20,845 bases of DNA from an uncultured Roseburia sp. Its GTDB lineage: Bacteria > Bacillota > Clostridia > Lachnospirales > Lachnospiraceae. Location: assembly GCA_947652855.1 (NCBI GenBank), contig CANTEO010000049.1:1-20845 (forward strand), read 5' to 3'. Under the pieces are notes generated by a model, which saw only the letters and a program-made list of their open reading frames with translations, was not told the origin of the DNA and did no database searches. A program made the position numbers and the translations under genes. Positions 1 to 5,930 of the stretch are shown piece by piece. The first letter of the stretch is position 1. Every line of letters starts with the position of its first letter.

Positions 1-2
1 AA

Positions 3-170
3 CATGAGGAAGCTTATTCTGTATTGAAAACATACTATGACAATTATTTAGAAATAACAAACTTGGTTGTCAATCCAACCGGAAACTATGATTCTTATTC
101 TGAAAAATATAACACATCCGTTATTGACACAGCAAATTCCTATGAAAAAATGACGCTCTATCTGGAATAA
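3..170 (+). CDS. C-terminal end of an unrecognised protein (5'-truncated by window edge)
   Basis: An open frame enters from the left edge and gives 55 residues, beginning HEEAYSVL and ending MTLYLE, before a TAA stop. It is rich in Tyr, Asn, Thr and Glu (for example NYDSYSEKYNTS), which suits a soluble or extracytoplasmic domain, but I recognise no family motif. No membrane segment is visible in this part. The frame is followed about 25 bases later by a perfect hairpin with a T-rich 3' arm, which supports it being the real end of a gene. The gene converges on the cys operon and is unlikely to belong to it. The function is unknown. Confidence 0.6.
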   Translation, partial: HEEAYSVLKTYYDNYLEITNLVVNPTGNYDSYSEKYNTSVIDTANSYEKMTLYLE

Positions 171-194
171 ATTTTTTTCATTCAAAACGGCGCT

Positions 195-221
195 AGAAAA
201 GGGGCATTACGCCCCTTTTCT
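195..221. terminator. Bidirectional hairpin terminator between the partial gene and the cys operon
   Basis: A perfect 11-bp stem (AGAAAAGGGGC pairing with GCCCCTTTTCT) encloses a 5-base loop, ATTAC. The A-run and T-run at the stem ends give a U-rich 3' arm on either strand. It lies 25 bases after the plus-strand stop and about 48 bases after the stop of the minus-strand cupin, so it can serve both converging transcripts. Confidence 0.8.
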
Positions 222-268
222 CATCTTCAGCAATACAAACGATCCAACATCCTATTCTCCTGTATGTC

Positions 269-634
269 TTAGCGCATTGCTGGAACATCTCCCGGCGCTG
301 CATAAATCAACGCCATGAACGCCAAATCCTCCTCCGATGCATTTTCAATCGAATGGAACTGCCCTTCTTGAATCAGGCAGACGTCCCCTGCCGAAACCTC
401 CGTCCTCAACTTGTCATGATCCGTAAAAATGCCATGCCCGGACAAGATAAAATACGGCTCCGTCTCCCCCGTATGCTGATGCCAGGCAATTTTAGCCCCT
501 GGCTTTAACACGGCTTTCGCATACATCCTCACATTCCCGCCAGCGTCCTCCGGCGCAATCACATGATGCAGCTCCGCAACCCCCTGAACATTCCCGACAT
601 TCTCTTTTCTCTCAAAAACCGCTTTCCTTACCAT
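269..634 (-). CDS. Small single-domain cupin protein, last gene of the sulfate-transport operon
   Basis: This encodes a 121-residue protein with one conserved cupin barrel (Cupin_2 type). Motif 1 is PGAKIAWHQHTGETEPYF, with likely metal ligands His52, His54 and Glu59. Motif 2 is GDVCLIQEGQFHSIEN, with His94; the usual Pro of PxG is Gln-Glu-Gly here. The ATG at 634 is chosen because GGAGG lies 7 bases before it; an in-frame TTG five codons upstream overlaps that site. It starts 24 bases after the cysA stop, so it should be cotranscribed. Stand-alone cupins of this size bind a metal and act as sensors, isomerases or dioxygenases. The substrate cannot be told from sequence. A link to sulfur metabolism is inferred from position only. 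Confidence 0.85.
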   Translation of the reverse strand: MVRKAVFERKENVGNVQGVAELHHVIAPEDAGGNVRMYAKAVLKPGAKIAWHQHTGETEPYFILSGHGIFTDHDKLRTEVSAGDVCLIQEGQFHSIENASEEDLAFMALIYAAPGDVPAMR

Positions 635-658
635 TAAAAATCCCTCCAATCCCGCCTG

Positions 659-1726
659 TTACAGCGCCTCCACGTCAATCCCCCTTAACAGCTGGTTCTT
701 GCGCAAATCCGCGCCCGCCTCGTCAAATAAGTACACCCGGTACAGCAGCACGCACATCTTCTCGCCAATCGCGACCGGGCGCCGCTCTAAGGAACGGTTC
801 GTCGTCAGCCGCACGCCATTGACAAGAAGCGTCAGCTCCAAATAGCTGCCACGAAAGACCGTGTTTTCAATCACGCCTTCCTCCACGGCGTACATCAGGT
901 CCGCAAACTTCTTATTGTCGCTCTTAAACGCCTCCACAAACTCCGGCCGGACAATAATCTTCTTTCCCTTCGGAATATCGTCATACCCCTTAAATCCCGT
1001 CAAATCCTCCAATATCACGGACGTGCCGATAAACTGCGCCACAAACGGCGTTTTCGGGCGCTTATAAATCTCCATCGGAGATCCCATCTGCTCCAGGCGG
1101 CCTTCATTGATAATCAGAATCTCATCCGCGACCTCCACGGCCTCCTCCTGGTCGTGGGTGACAAAAATGCTGGTAATCCCAACTTTTTGAATCATCTCCT
1201 TCAGCCAGCCCCGAAGATCCTTGCGCACCTTTGCGTCAATGGCGGCAAACGGCTCATCCAAAAGCAAAAGCTGCGGCCTTGGGGCAATCGCCCTGGCAAA
1301 CGCCACCCTCTGCCTCTGCCCGCCGGAAAGCTGGTCAGGATACCTCTTCTCCAATCCCTCAAGCCCAATCAGGGACACCATCTCGCTTACGCGCTCCTTG
1401 ATTTTGTTTTTCTGTACCTTCTGCACATTCAGGCCAAACGCAATGTTGTCATACACCGTCATATAGCGGAACAGCGCATAATTCTGAAACACAAAGCCAA
1501 TGCCCCGCTCACTTGCGGGAACGTCATTGACGACGTTCCCCTCAATCAGCACATCCCCGGAATCCTGCTGCTCTAAGCCCGCCAGAATCCGAAGCGCCGT
1601 CGTCTTCCCGCTTCCGCTTGGCCCAAGCAGCGCCGCCATCTTCCCCTGCGCGATCCCAAACGTAATGTCCTTCGCGGCCTCATACTCGCCAAACTTCTTA
1701 CAAATATGCTTCATCTCTACATACAT
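659..1726 (-). CDS. cysA: Sulfate/thiosulfate ABC transporter ATP-binding protein CysA
   Basis: This is the ATPase that powers sulfate/thiosulfate import through CysT and CysW. The 355-residue protein has Walker A GPSGSGKT (35–42), Q-loop Gln81, signature LSGGQ (133–137), Walker B LLLLDEP (153–159) and switch His191. The segment FRYMTVYDNIAFGL after the Q-loop is typical of CysA. After about residue 235 a C-terminal extension resembles the TOBE-like regulatory region of CysA/MalK-type ATPases. The ATG at 1726 is chosen because GGAGG lies 6 bases upstream; the frame stays open 15 codons further without a better site. It follows cysW by 63 bases in a binding protein–CysT–CysW–CysA order, the usual order for this system. 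Molybdate or other oxyanions are less likely given the partner proteins. Confidence 0.94.
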   Translation of the reverse strand: MYVEMKHICKKFGEYEAAKDITFGIAQGKMAALLGPSGSGKTTALRILAGLEQQDSGDVLIEGNVVNDVPASERGIGFVFQNYALFRYMTVYDNIAFGLNVQKVQKNKIKERVSEMVSLIGLEGLEKRYPDQLSGGQRQRVAFARAIAPRPQLLLLDEPFAAIDAKVRKDLRGWLKEMIQKVGITSIFVTHDQEEAVEVADEILIINEGRLEQMGSPMEIYKRPKTPFVAQFIGTSVILEDLTGFKGYDDIPKGKKIIVRPEFVEAFKSDNKKFADLMYAVEEGVIENTVFRGSYLELTLLVNGVRLTTNRSLERRPVAIGEKMCVLLYRVYLFDEAGADLRKNQLLRGIDVEAL

Positions 1727-1789
1727 AGCCATCCTCCACGATTGAAAATTCCTTCCGCGCAATTTGCCCAAAGATCAGCCAGGCTCACG

Positions 1790-2638
1790 CTAGCGCTGCG
1801 CATTCTCTTTCCTGCCACGGTACTCCACAATATTTTTTAAGACCAGCATCAAGACCGCCATCCCCACAAGCAGCGAAGACACCGCAAACGCCTGCGTAAT
1901 GGAATCTGCGCTGCCCGCCATATACAGCGCGTCAATCTCAAGCGGCAGCGTAAACGTCTTTCCCCGCGCCTTCGACACCGCATACACCGCCCCAAACTCG
2001 CCAAACGCCCTGGCCGCGCACAAAATCACGCCATAGAGCAGGCCCCATTTGATATGCGGGAACGTAATCTTTTTAAAAATCGTAAGCCCGGACGCGCCCA
2101 TCATCGCCGCCGCCTCTTCCTCATCCCTGCCCTGCGCGTACAGCACCGGGATAATCTCTCTGGAGATAAACGGAAACGTGACAAAAATCGTCGCAAGGAC
2201 AACCGCAGGAACCGAAAACACCAGCGAAAAATCCGTGCCAAGCAGATCATTGATTCCATCCACAAGCGGCTTCGCCCATCCGCTCCTGCCAAACGTCATG
2301 ATAAAGCCAAGGCCCGCAATGACAGGAGAGATGGAAAACGGAATGTCAATCAGCGCGGACAGCACATTTTTCCCGCGAAAGTCAAATTTCGTCACCAGCC
2401 AGGCCGCAATCACGCCAAACACCGTATTTACCGCCACCGCAATCACCGTCGCCGTCAGCGTGACCTTCAAGGCAGACAGCGTATACTCTGCGGTAAGCGC
2501 AGACCGATACGACTCCCACCCATCCTTAAGCGCCCGGTAAATCACCTCAAACAGCGGCAGGGCCAGCATCAAAAGGAAAAATGCGGCGCTCACCCCAATC
2601 AAAACCCATTTCACCGCTTTCGACTCCCTTTTTTTCAA
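1790..2638 (-). CDS. cysW: Sulfate/thiosulfate ABC transporter permease CysW
   Basis: This is one of the two membrane subunits of the sulfate importer. The 282-residue protein has about six hydrophobic membrane segments, starting at residues 11–30. A BPD_transp_1 permease domain carries the cytoplasmic coupling loop EEEAAAMMGAS (173–183) that docks on CysA. Sequences such as DIPFSISPVIAGLGF and RAFGEFGAVYAVS are typical of CysW. The start appears to be TTG at 2638, preceded by GGGGGTGG five bases upstream; there is no ATG until residue 24, inside the first membrane helix. It begins 12 bases after the cysT stop. Confidence 0.93.
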   Translation of the reverse strand: MKKRESKAVKWVLIGVSAAFFLLMLALPLFEVIYRALKDGWESYRSALTAEYTLSALKVTLTATVIAVAVNTVFGVIAAWLVTKFDFRGKNVLSALIDIPFSISPVIAGLGFIMTFGRSGWAKPLVDGINDLLGTDFSLVFSVPAVVLATIFVTFPFISREIIPVLYAQGRDEEEAAAMMGASGLTIFKKITFPHIKWGLLYGVILCAARAFGEFGAVYAVSKARGKTFTLPLEIDALYMAGSADSITQAFAVSSLLVGMAVLMLVLKNIVEYRGRKENAQR

Positions 2639-2650
2639 TCAAACCACCCC

Positions 2651-3514
2651 CTACGCATTTGTTCTGCGGCTCGCAATATGCTGAATCAAATTCACGAACA
2701 GCAGCAGCAAAAACGAAATCACAAGAAGCGCCAGGGCAATCGCCGCCGCCCCCTCGTAATCCACATTTCCAGAATTCAGCTTCTGCATAATGATATAAGA
2801 AACCACCTGCGTCCCGTTCTTTTCACTGTTTCCCGATATGTAAATGACGCTGCCATACTCCCCAATCCCCCTGGCTAGCGCCAGGCCAAACCCCGTCAAA
2901 AGGGCAGGCGCGATTTCCGGGAAAATTACCCGAAGGAACACACGCAGCCGGGACGCCCCAAGCATATACGCCGCCTCTTCATACGACGGCGGCAGCTTTT
3001 CTAACACAGGCTGAATCGCCCTCACCACAAACGGGATGCCGACAAACACCATTGCAATCATAATTCCAACCCTGGAATACGCCGCAGAAATCCCGACGCC
3101 TTCCAACGCCCTGCCCAAAAATCCCTGATCCGAATACATCTTCGTCAGCGTAATCCCCGCAACAGCGGTCGGCAGGGCAAACGGCAGCTCAATCATCCCA
3201 TCCATCAGCCGTTTTCCCGGAAAATCATACCGCACCAGAACCCAGGCCAAAATCACGCCAAAAAAACAGTTCACGACAGCGGCGACAAATGCGCAGCCAA
3301 TGCTCGTGGCAAACGCCGAACGCACATTCTCGCGGAAAAGCAGCTCCACAAACTCCTGAAAGGAAAGCCGGAAGGAATAGGTAAGCACAGACGCAAGCGG
3401 AATCAGCACAAGCGATGAAAGCATCGCAACCGTAATCCCCATAGAAAGGCCAAACCCCGGAATGACCGTCCGCCCCGCTCTCCGACCGCCCTTCTTTTTC
3501 ATTGACTTATTCAA
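2651..3514 (-). CDS. cysT: Sulfate/thiosulfate ABC transporter permease CysT (CysU)
   Basis: This is the partner permease of CysW. The 287-residue protein has a basic N-terminus (KKKGGRRAGR), about six membrane segments, and the coupling loop EEAAYMLGAS (179–188). Family-typical stretches are IELPFALPTAVAGITL and RGIGEYGSVIYISGN. TTG at 3514 is preferred over the in-frame ATG four codons later because a perfect AGGAGG lies 8 bases before it. That AGGAGG overlaps the TAG stop of the binding-protein gene, so the two are tightly, probably translationally, coupled. The EYGS segment distinguishes it from the EFGA form seen in CysW. Confidence 0.93.
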   Translation of the reverse strand: MNKSMKKKGGRRAGRTVIPGFGLSMGITVAMLSSLVLIPLASVLTYSFRLSFQEFVELLFRENVRSAFATSIGCAFVAAVVNCFFGVILAWVLVRYDFPGKRLMDGMIELPFALPTAVAGITLTKMYSDQGFLGRALEGVGISAAYSRVGIMIAMVFVGIPFVVRAIQPVLEKLPPSYEEAAYMLGASRLRVFLRVIFPEIAPALLTGFGLALARGIGEYGSVIYISGNSEKNGTQVVSYIIMQKLNSGNVDYEGAAAIALALLVISFLLLLFVNLIQHIASRRTNA

Positions 3515-3526
3515 CCGATCCGCCTC

Positions 3527-4543
3527 CTACTTACTGTAAATCTCATCAAAAATAGCGTCGTCCGCGAAAAAATCCTCATATGCCTGATCCCATCCGCCAA
3601 AATCATCAATTGTGCACAAATCGACCGACAAGTCAAACGTGTCCGCAAACTCCTCCAAAACCGCCTCATTGGAAGGCCGGTAATAATGCTCCCCAATCAG
3701 CCGCTGCGCGTCGTCGCTGTATAAAAATTCCAGATACTCCCTCGCAGCCTCCTGCGAATCATTCTTATCCGCATTTTCATCCACAATCGCGACCGACGGC
3801 TCCGCCAAAATGCTAACGCTCGGCGTCACAAGCTCATAGTCGTCGGGATATTCCTTCAACGTCAGAAGCGCCTCGTTCTCCCAGGCAATCAGCACATCGC
3901 CCTGCCCATTCTCCACAAACGTCGTCGTGGCCCCGCGCGCCCCGGAGTCCATCACCAGCACATTGCCATACAGCTTTGACGCAAACTCCTTCATCTTCTC
4001 CTCGTCGCCATCAAACTTTTGATCCGCATAATGCCACGCCGCCAAAAAATTCCAGCAAGCCCCGCCAGAAGACTTCGGGTCAGGCGTAATGACCTCCACG
4101 CCGCTTTCCGTCAAATCGTCCCAATCCTCAATCCCCTTCTCATTCCCTTTCCGAACGAGAAACGCGATCGTCGAAGTGTACGGCGAGCTATTCCCCTCAA
4201 ACTCCTCAATCCATCCCGCATCAATCAGGCCCGCATTCTCAATAGAAGTAATGTCATGGGCAAGCGCCAGCGTCACGACATCCGCGTCGTTCCCCTCAAT
4301 CACAGAACGCGCCTGAGAGCCGGAGCCGCCATGAGACTGCACAATCTCAAGCTCCTCCCCCGTCTCCTCTTTATAATGCTTTTGAAACATCTCATTATAA
4401 GCCGCATAAAACTCCCTGGTTGGGTCATACGACACATTCGTCAGCGTAACCGTCCCGTCCTCCTTCTGCTTGCCGCACCCAACAGCCCCCAGCAGCAGCA
4501 ACGCCGCCGCCCCAAATGCCAAACTCTTCTTCGCGTTCATCAT
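3527..4543 (-). CDS. Sulfate/thiosulfate-binding lipoprotein (Sbp/CysP family)
   Basis: This is the extracytoplasmic receptor that captures sulfate or thiosulfate and hands it to CysTW. The 338-residue protein begins with a lipoprotein signal peptide: Lys5-Lys6, a hydrophobic stretch, and a lipobox-like AVGC with acylated Cys23. Mature-domain hallmarks of the family are SYDPTREFY (38–46), QSHGGSGSQA (69–78) and PDPKSSGGACWN (154–165), which line the anion site in characterised members. Two adjacent ATGs (4543 and 4540) follow GGAGG; either fits, and I give the longer. It is the first gene of the operon, with a predicted leader of about 209 bases. Sbp (sulfate) and CysP (thiosulfate) cannot be separated from sequence alone. 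Confidence 0.93.
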   Translation of the reverse strand: MMNAKKSLAFGAAALLLLGAVGCGKQKEDGTVTLTNVSYDPTREFYAAYNEMFQKHYKEETGEELEIVQSHGGSGSQARSVIEGNDADVVTLALAHDITSIENAGLIDAGWIEEFEGNSSPYTSTIAFLVRKGNEKGIEDWDDLTESGVEVITPDPKSSGGACWNFLAAWHYADQKFDGDEEKMKEFASKLYGNVLVMDSGARGATTTFVENGQGDVLIAWENEALLTLKEYPDDYELVTPSVSILAEPSVAIVDENADKNDSQEAAREYLEFLYSDDAQRLIGEHYYRPSNEAVLEEFADTFDLSVDLCTIDDFGGWDQAYEDFFADDAIFDEIYSK

Positions 4544-4566
4544 TCTTCCTCCATTTTCCGTTTCTA

Positions 4567-4585
4567 AAAGCAAACGTTTGCGTTA
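4567..4585. promoter_or_regulatory. LacI-family operator O1, in the cys operon leader
   Basis: The perfect 12-bp palindrome GCAAACGTTTGC (4570–4581) has the central CpG typical of LacI/PurR-family operators. Read on the minus strand, the surrounding 19 bases are TAACGCAAACGTTTGCTTT, identical to the second copy at 4796–4814. It lies 24–42 bases upstream of the binding-protein start, downstream of the predicted cys promoter, so it could act by roadblock or looping. The divergent LacI-family gene is the obvious candidate to bind it. Confidence 0.85.
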
Positions 4586-4626
4586 TTTGCTCTCCTTATT
4601 CCTGCGCGTCTTCTGCGCAGAAAGGG

Positions 4627-4641
4627 ATACCCCTTGGGTAT
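4627..4641. promoter_or_regulatory. ATAC-N7-GTAT dyad, possible LysR-type regulator box
   Basis: ATACCCCTTGGGTAT is a perfect 6-3-6 inverted repeat that fits the T-N11-A rule for LysR-type activator sites. It ends 3 bases before the predicted –35 of the lacI-family gene and lies inside the predicted cys leader. Many sulfur-metabolism activators (CysB, Cbl and CysL types) are LysR proteins, but none is encoded in this window. The same bases also form an RNA hairpin, so its role is uncertain. Confidence 0.35.
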
Positions 4642-4644
4642 TCC

Positions 4645-4673
4645 TTGTCTTTACCGCCCAACTGCGCTATAAT
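4645..4673 (+). promoter_or_regulatory. Predicted promoter of the LacI-family regulator gene
   Basis: TTGTCT (4645–4650) and a perfect TATAAT (4668–4673) are separated by 17 bases. Transcription would start near 4680, giving an untranslated leader of about 160 bases that contains operator O2. The –10 lies inside the loop of the dyad ACTGC-N9-GCAGT (4661–4679), so another protein could cover it. Confidence 0.6.
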
Positions 4674-4758
4674 TGCAGTATCCATAAAACCCTGGCTCCT
4701 ATGCGCTTTTCACATAGAAACGCTCACCGAAAGGCATTTCCTTTCTTTACCAAACACA

Positions 4759-4788
4759 ATCATAACGAAACATTCCGCCGTTTGTCAA
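4759..4788 (-). promoter_or_regulatory. Predicted strong promoter of the cys operon
   Basis: Read on the minus strand, a perfect TTGACA (4788–4783) is followed after 18 bases by TATGAT (4764–4759), five of six consensus bases. Transcription would start near 4752. Operator O2 begins 8 bases upstream of the –35 and O1 lies in the leader, so both could influence it. This promoter faces the lacI-family promoter, so the two leaders overlap by about 70 bases. Confidence 0.65.
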
Positions 4789-4795
4789 TCACTTT

Positions 4796-4814
4796 TAACG
4801 CAAACGTTTGCTTT
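4796..4814. promoter_or_regulatory. LacI-family operator O2, before the regulator's own gene
   Basis: A second copy of TAACGCAAACGTTTGCTTT, here on the plus strand, contains the perfect palindrome GCAAACGTTTGC (4800–4811). It lies 26–44 bases before the ATG of the LacI-family gene and 8 bases upstream of the cys –35. Its centre is exactly 230 bp from that of O1, close to 22 helical turns, which would put both sites on the same DNA face. Autoregulation is likely. Confidence 0.85.
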
Positions 4815-4839
4815 GCGCAAATTCGAATTGGAGGAACTT

Positions 4840-5838
4840 ATGTCACTAAAAAAAATAGCCGCCATCGTCGGCGTCTCGCCATCCACCGTATCCAGAGTCC
4901 TAAACAACGCGTCTTCGACCTGCGCCTCAAAGGAAGTCAGGAACCGCATCTTTCAGGCCGCCAGGGAAATCGGCTACAAGCCCAACGAAAACGCCAGAAA
5001 GCTACAGGCCGCGTCCGCAAAGCCAAAGCCACAGTGCCATGTCAGCATTGTGCTGGCCCGCATCCCTTCCCTAGAAATCGACCCCTTCTTCCATGAGCTG
5101 TTCCAAAGCCTGGAAGTCGCCCTGATTGAAAACTACGCCACCATAGACCATATCATCTATGCGGAGGAAATGCCCTTCTCCCAGGACATCTCCAAATCCC
5201 ATGGCGTCATCATCCTGGGCCGCTGCTCCAAAAAGCTGCTCGACCAGATATTAGAGCAAAACCCCAACGCCGTCGGCATCTGGAGGAACAGCATGAACTT
5301 CAACGTGGATGAAGTCGTGTGCGACGGAAAAAAGGCGGCGGAGCGCGCCATGGAGCACCTAATCTCACTAAACCACAGAAACATCGCCTATATTGGGGAC
5401 TGCTCCTATGAAAGCAGATACATCGGCTACTGCAATTCCCTCATACAGCACGACATCCCCATGAACTACGACTGGATAAAGCCGACCGACCAGACCAAAG
5501 AGGCCGGGACTGCCGCCGTCACGGAGCTTTTGCGCCACTCCCCCGATGTCTCCGCCATATTTTGCGCCAACGACGTCACCGCCATCAGCGCGCTTGAAAT
5601 CCTGAAAAAAGAAAAGAGGGCTTTGCCAAGAAAAATTTCCGTCATCTCCATTGACAATATCGAAGACAGTCAAAACACGTCTCCATTTTTGACGACCATC
5701 AACATCCCCAGGGGAGAAATGGCGCATATGGCTGTGTTTTTGCTGTTAGACCGGATTGCAAGAAAGCACACGGAATCCGTGCGCATTGAATTTCCATGCC
5801 GCATCATAAAAAGGGACAGCTGCTATCGAAACGAATGA
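4840..5838 (+). CDS. LacI-family transcriptional regulator, divergent from the sulfate-transport operon
   Basis: This encodes a 332-residue DNA-binding repressor or activator. An N-terminal LacI helix-turn-helix occupies residues 2–24 (LKKIAAIVGVSPSTVSRVLNN). A hinge helix follows with NARKL (51–55), whose Leu normally inserts into the central CpG of the operator. A periplasmic-binding-protein-like effector domain extends from about residue 65 to the end (SVISIDNIED near the C-terminus). The ATG at 4840 has GGAGG 5 bases upstream; the frame is open further upstream but has no better site and would run through the promoter region. Identical CpG-centred palindromes before this gene and before the cys operon point to control of both. 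LacI-family proteins mostly sense sugars or nucleobases, so control of sulfate uptake would be unusual. The ligand is unknown. Confidence 0.92.
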   Translation: MSLKKIAAIVGVSPSTVSRVLNNASSTCASKEVRNRIFQAAREIGYKPNENARKLQAASAKPKPQCHVSIVLARIPSLEIDPFFHELFQSLEVALIENYATIDHIIYAEEMPFSQDISKSHGVIILGRCSKKLLDQILEQNPNAVGIWRNSMNFNVDEVVCDGKKAAERAMEHLISLNHRNIAYIGDCSYESRYIGYCNSLIQHDIPMNYDWIKPTDQTKEAGTAAVTELLRHSPDVSAIFCANDVTAISALEILKKEKRALPRKISVISIDNIEDSQNTSPFLTTINIPRGEMAHMAVFLLLDRIARKHTESVRIEFPCRIIKRDSCYRNE

Positions 5839-5871
5839 AAGCGCGCGTCCCCAAACGGCTTAGGCAAGACA

Positions 5872-5903
5872 AAAACCCCGCAGCCAACAGGCTGCGAGGT
5901 TTT
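5872..5903. terminator. Bidirectional terminator shared by the LacI-family gene and etfA
   Basis: The arms AAAACCCCGCAGCC and GGCTGCGAGGTTTT pair over 14 positions with one C/A mismatch around a 4-base loop, AACA. The terminal AAAA/TTTT gives a U-rich 3' end on both strands. It lies 33 bases after the plus-strand stop and 27 bases after the etfA stop. Confidence 0.85.
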
Positions 5904-5930
5904 CACCAATTCCAAATGAACTAAATGATC

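Larger units (their letters stand above)
4602..4745 (-). promoter_or_regulatory. Highly structured 5' leader of the cys operon (candidate RNA regulatory element)
   Basis: If cys transcription starts near 4752, the RNA passes through consecutive dyads. GAAAGG/CCTTTC occupies 4729–4745. CTATGTG/CGCATAG occupies 4699–4717 with one G·U pair. ACTGC/GCAGT occupies 4661–4679. GGAATACCC/GGGTATCCC occupies about 4625–4643 with one mismatch. TTCTGCGCAGAA occupies 4611–4622. The minus-strand GCGCAG units at 4662–4667 and 4602–4607 can each pair with the CTGCGC at 4615–4620, so the pairings exclude each other. I do not recognise SAM, T-box or another known riboswitch class, and there is no U-tract terminator. 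Some dyads may instead be protein sites in DNA. Confidence 0.4.

Noticed and set aside
195..221. CRISPR repeat or phage attachment site
   Set aside because: It is a single hairpin, not repeated elsewhere in the window, with the form of an intrinsic terminator. No CRISPR array, integrase, transposase, tRNA or rRNA was seen in the window.
2054..2878. Long plus-strand open frame (274 codons) opposite cysW/cysT
   Set aside because: It is rich in Arg, His, Gln and Asn, lies antisense to two clear permease genes, has no family motif, and is explained by the GC-rich codon use of the real genes.
4543..4752. SAM (S-box) or T-box riboswitch in the cys leader
   Set aside because: I could not find the conserved core sequences of either class, nor a terminator hairpin with a U-tract before the start codon.
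4570..4811. PurR regulon site controlling purine genes
   Set aside because: The palindrome resembles the E. coli PurR box, but the neighbouring genes are for sulfate transport and the pattern is common to many LacI-family operators. The similarity does not establish a purine link.
4516..4839. N-terminal extension of the LacI-family gene (open frame upstream of 4840)
   Set aside because: The extension runs through the operators and promoters, has no ribosome binding site, and LacI-family proteins begin at the helix-turn-helix. ATG 4840 has GGAGG at the right distance.
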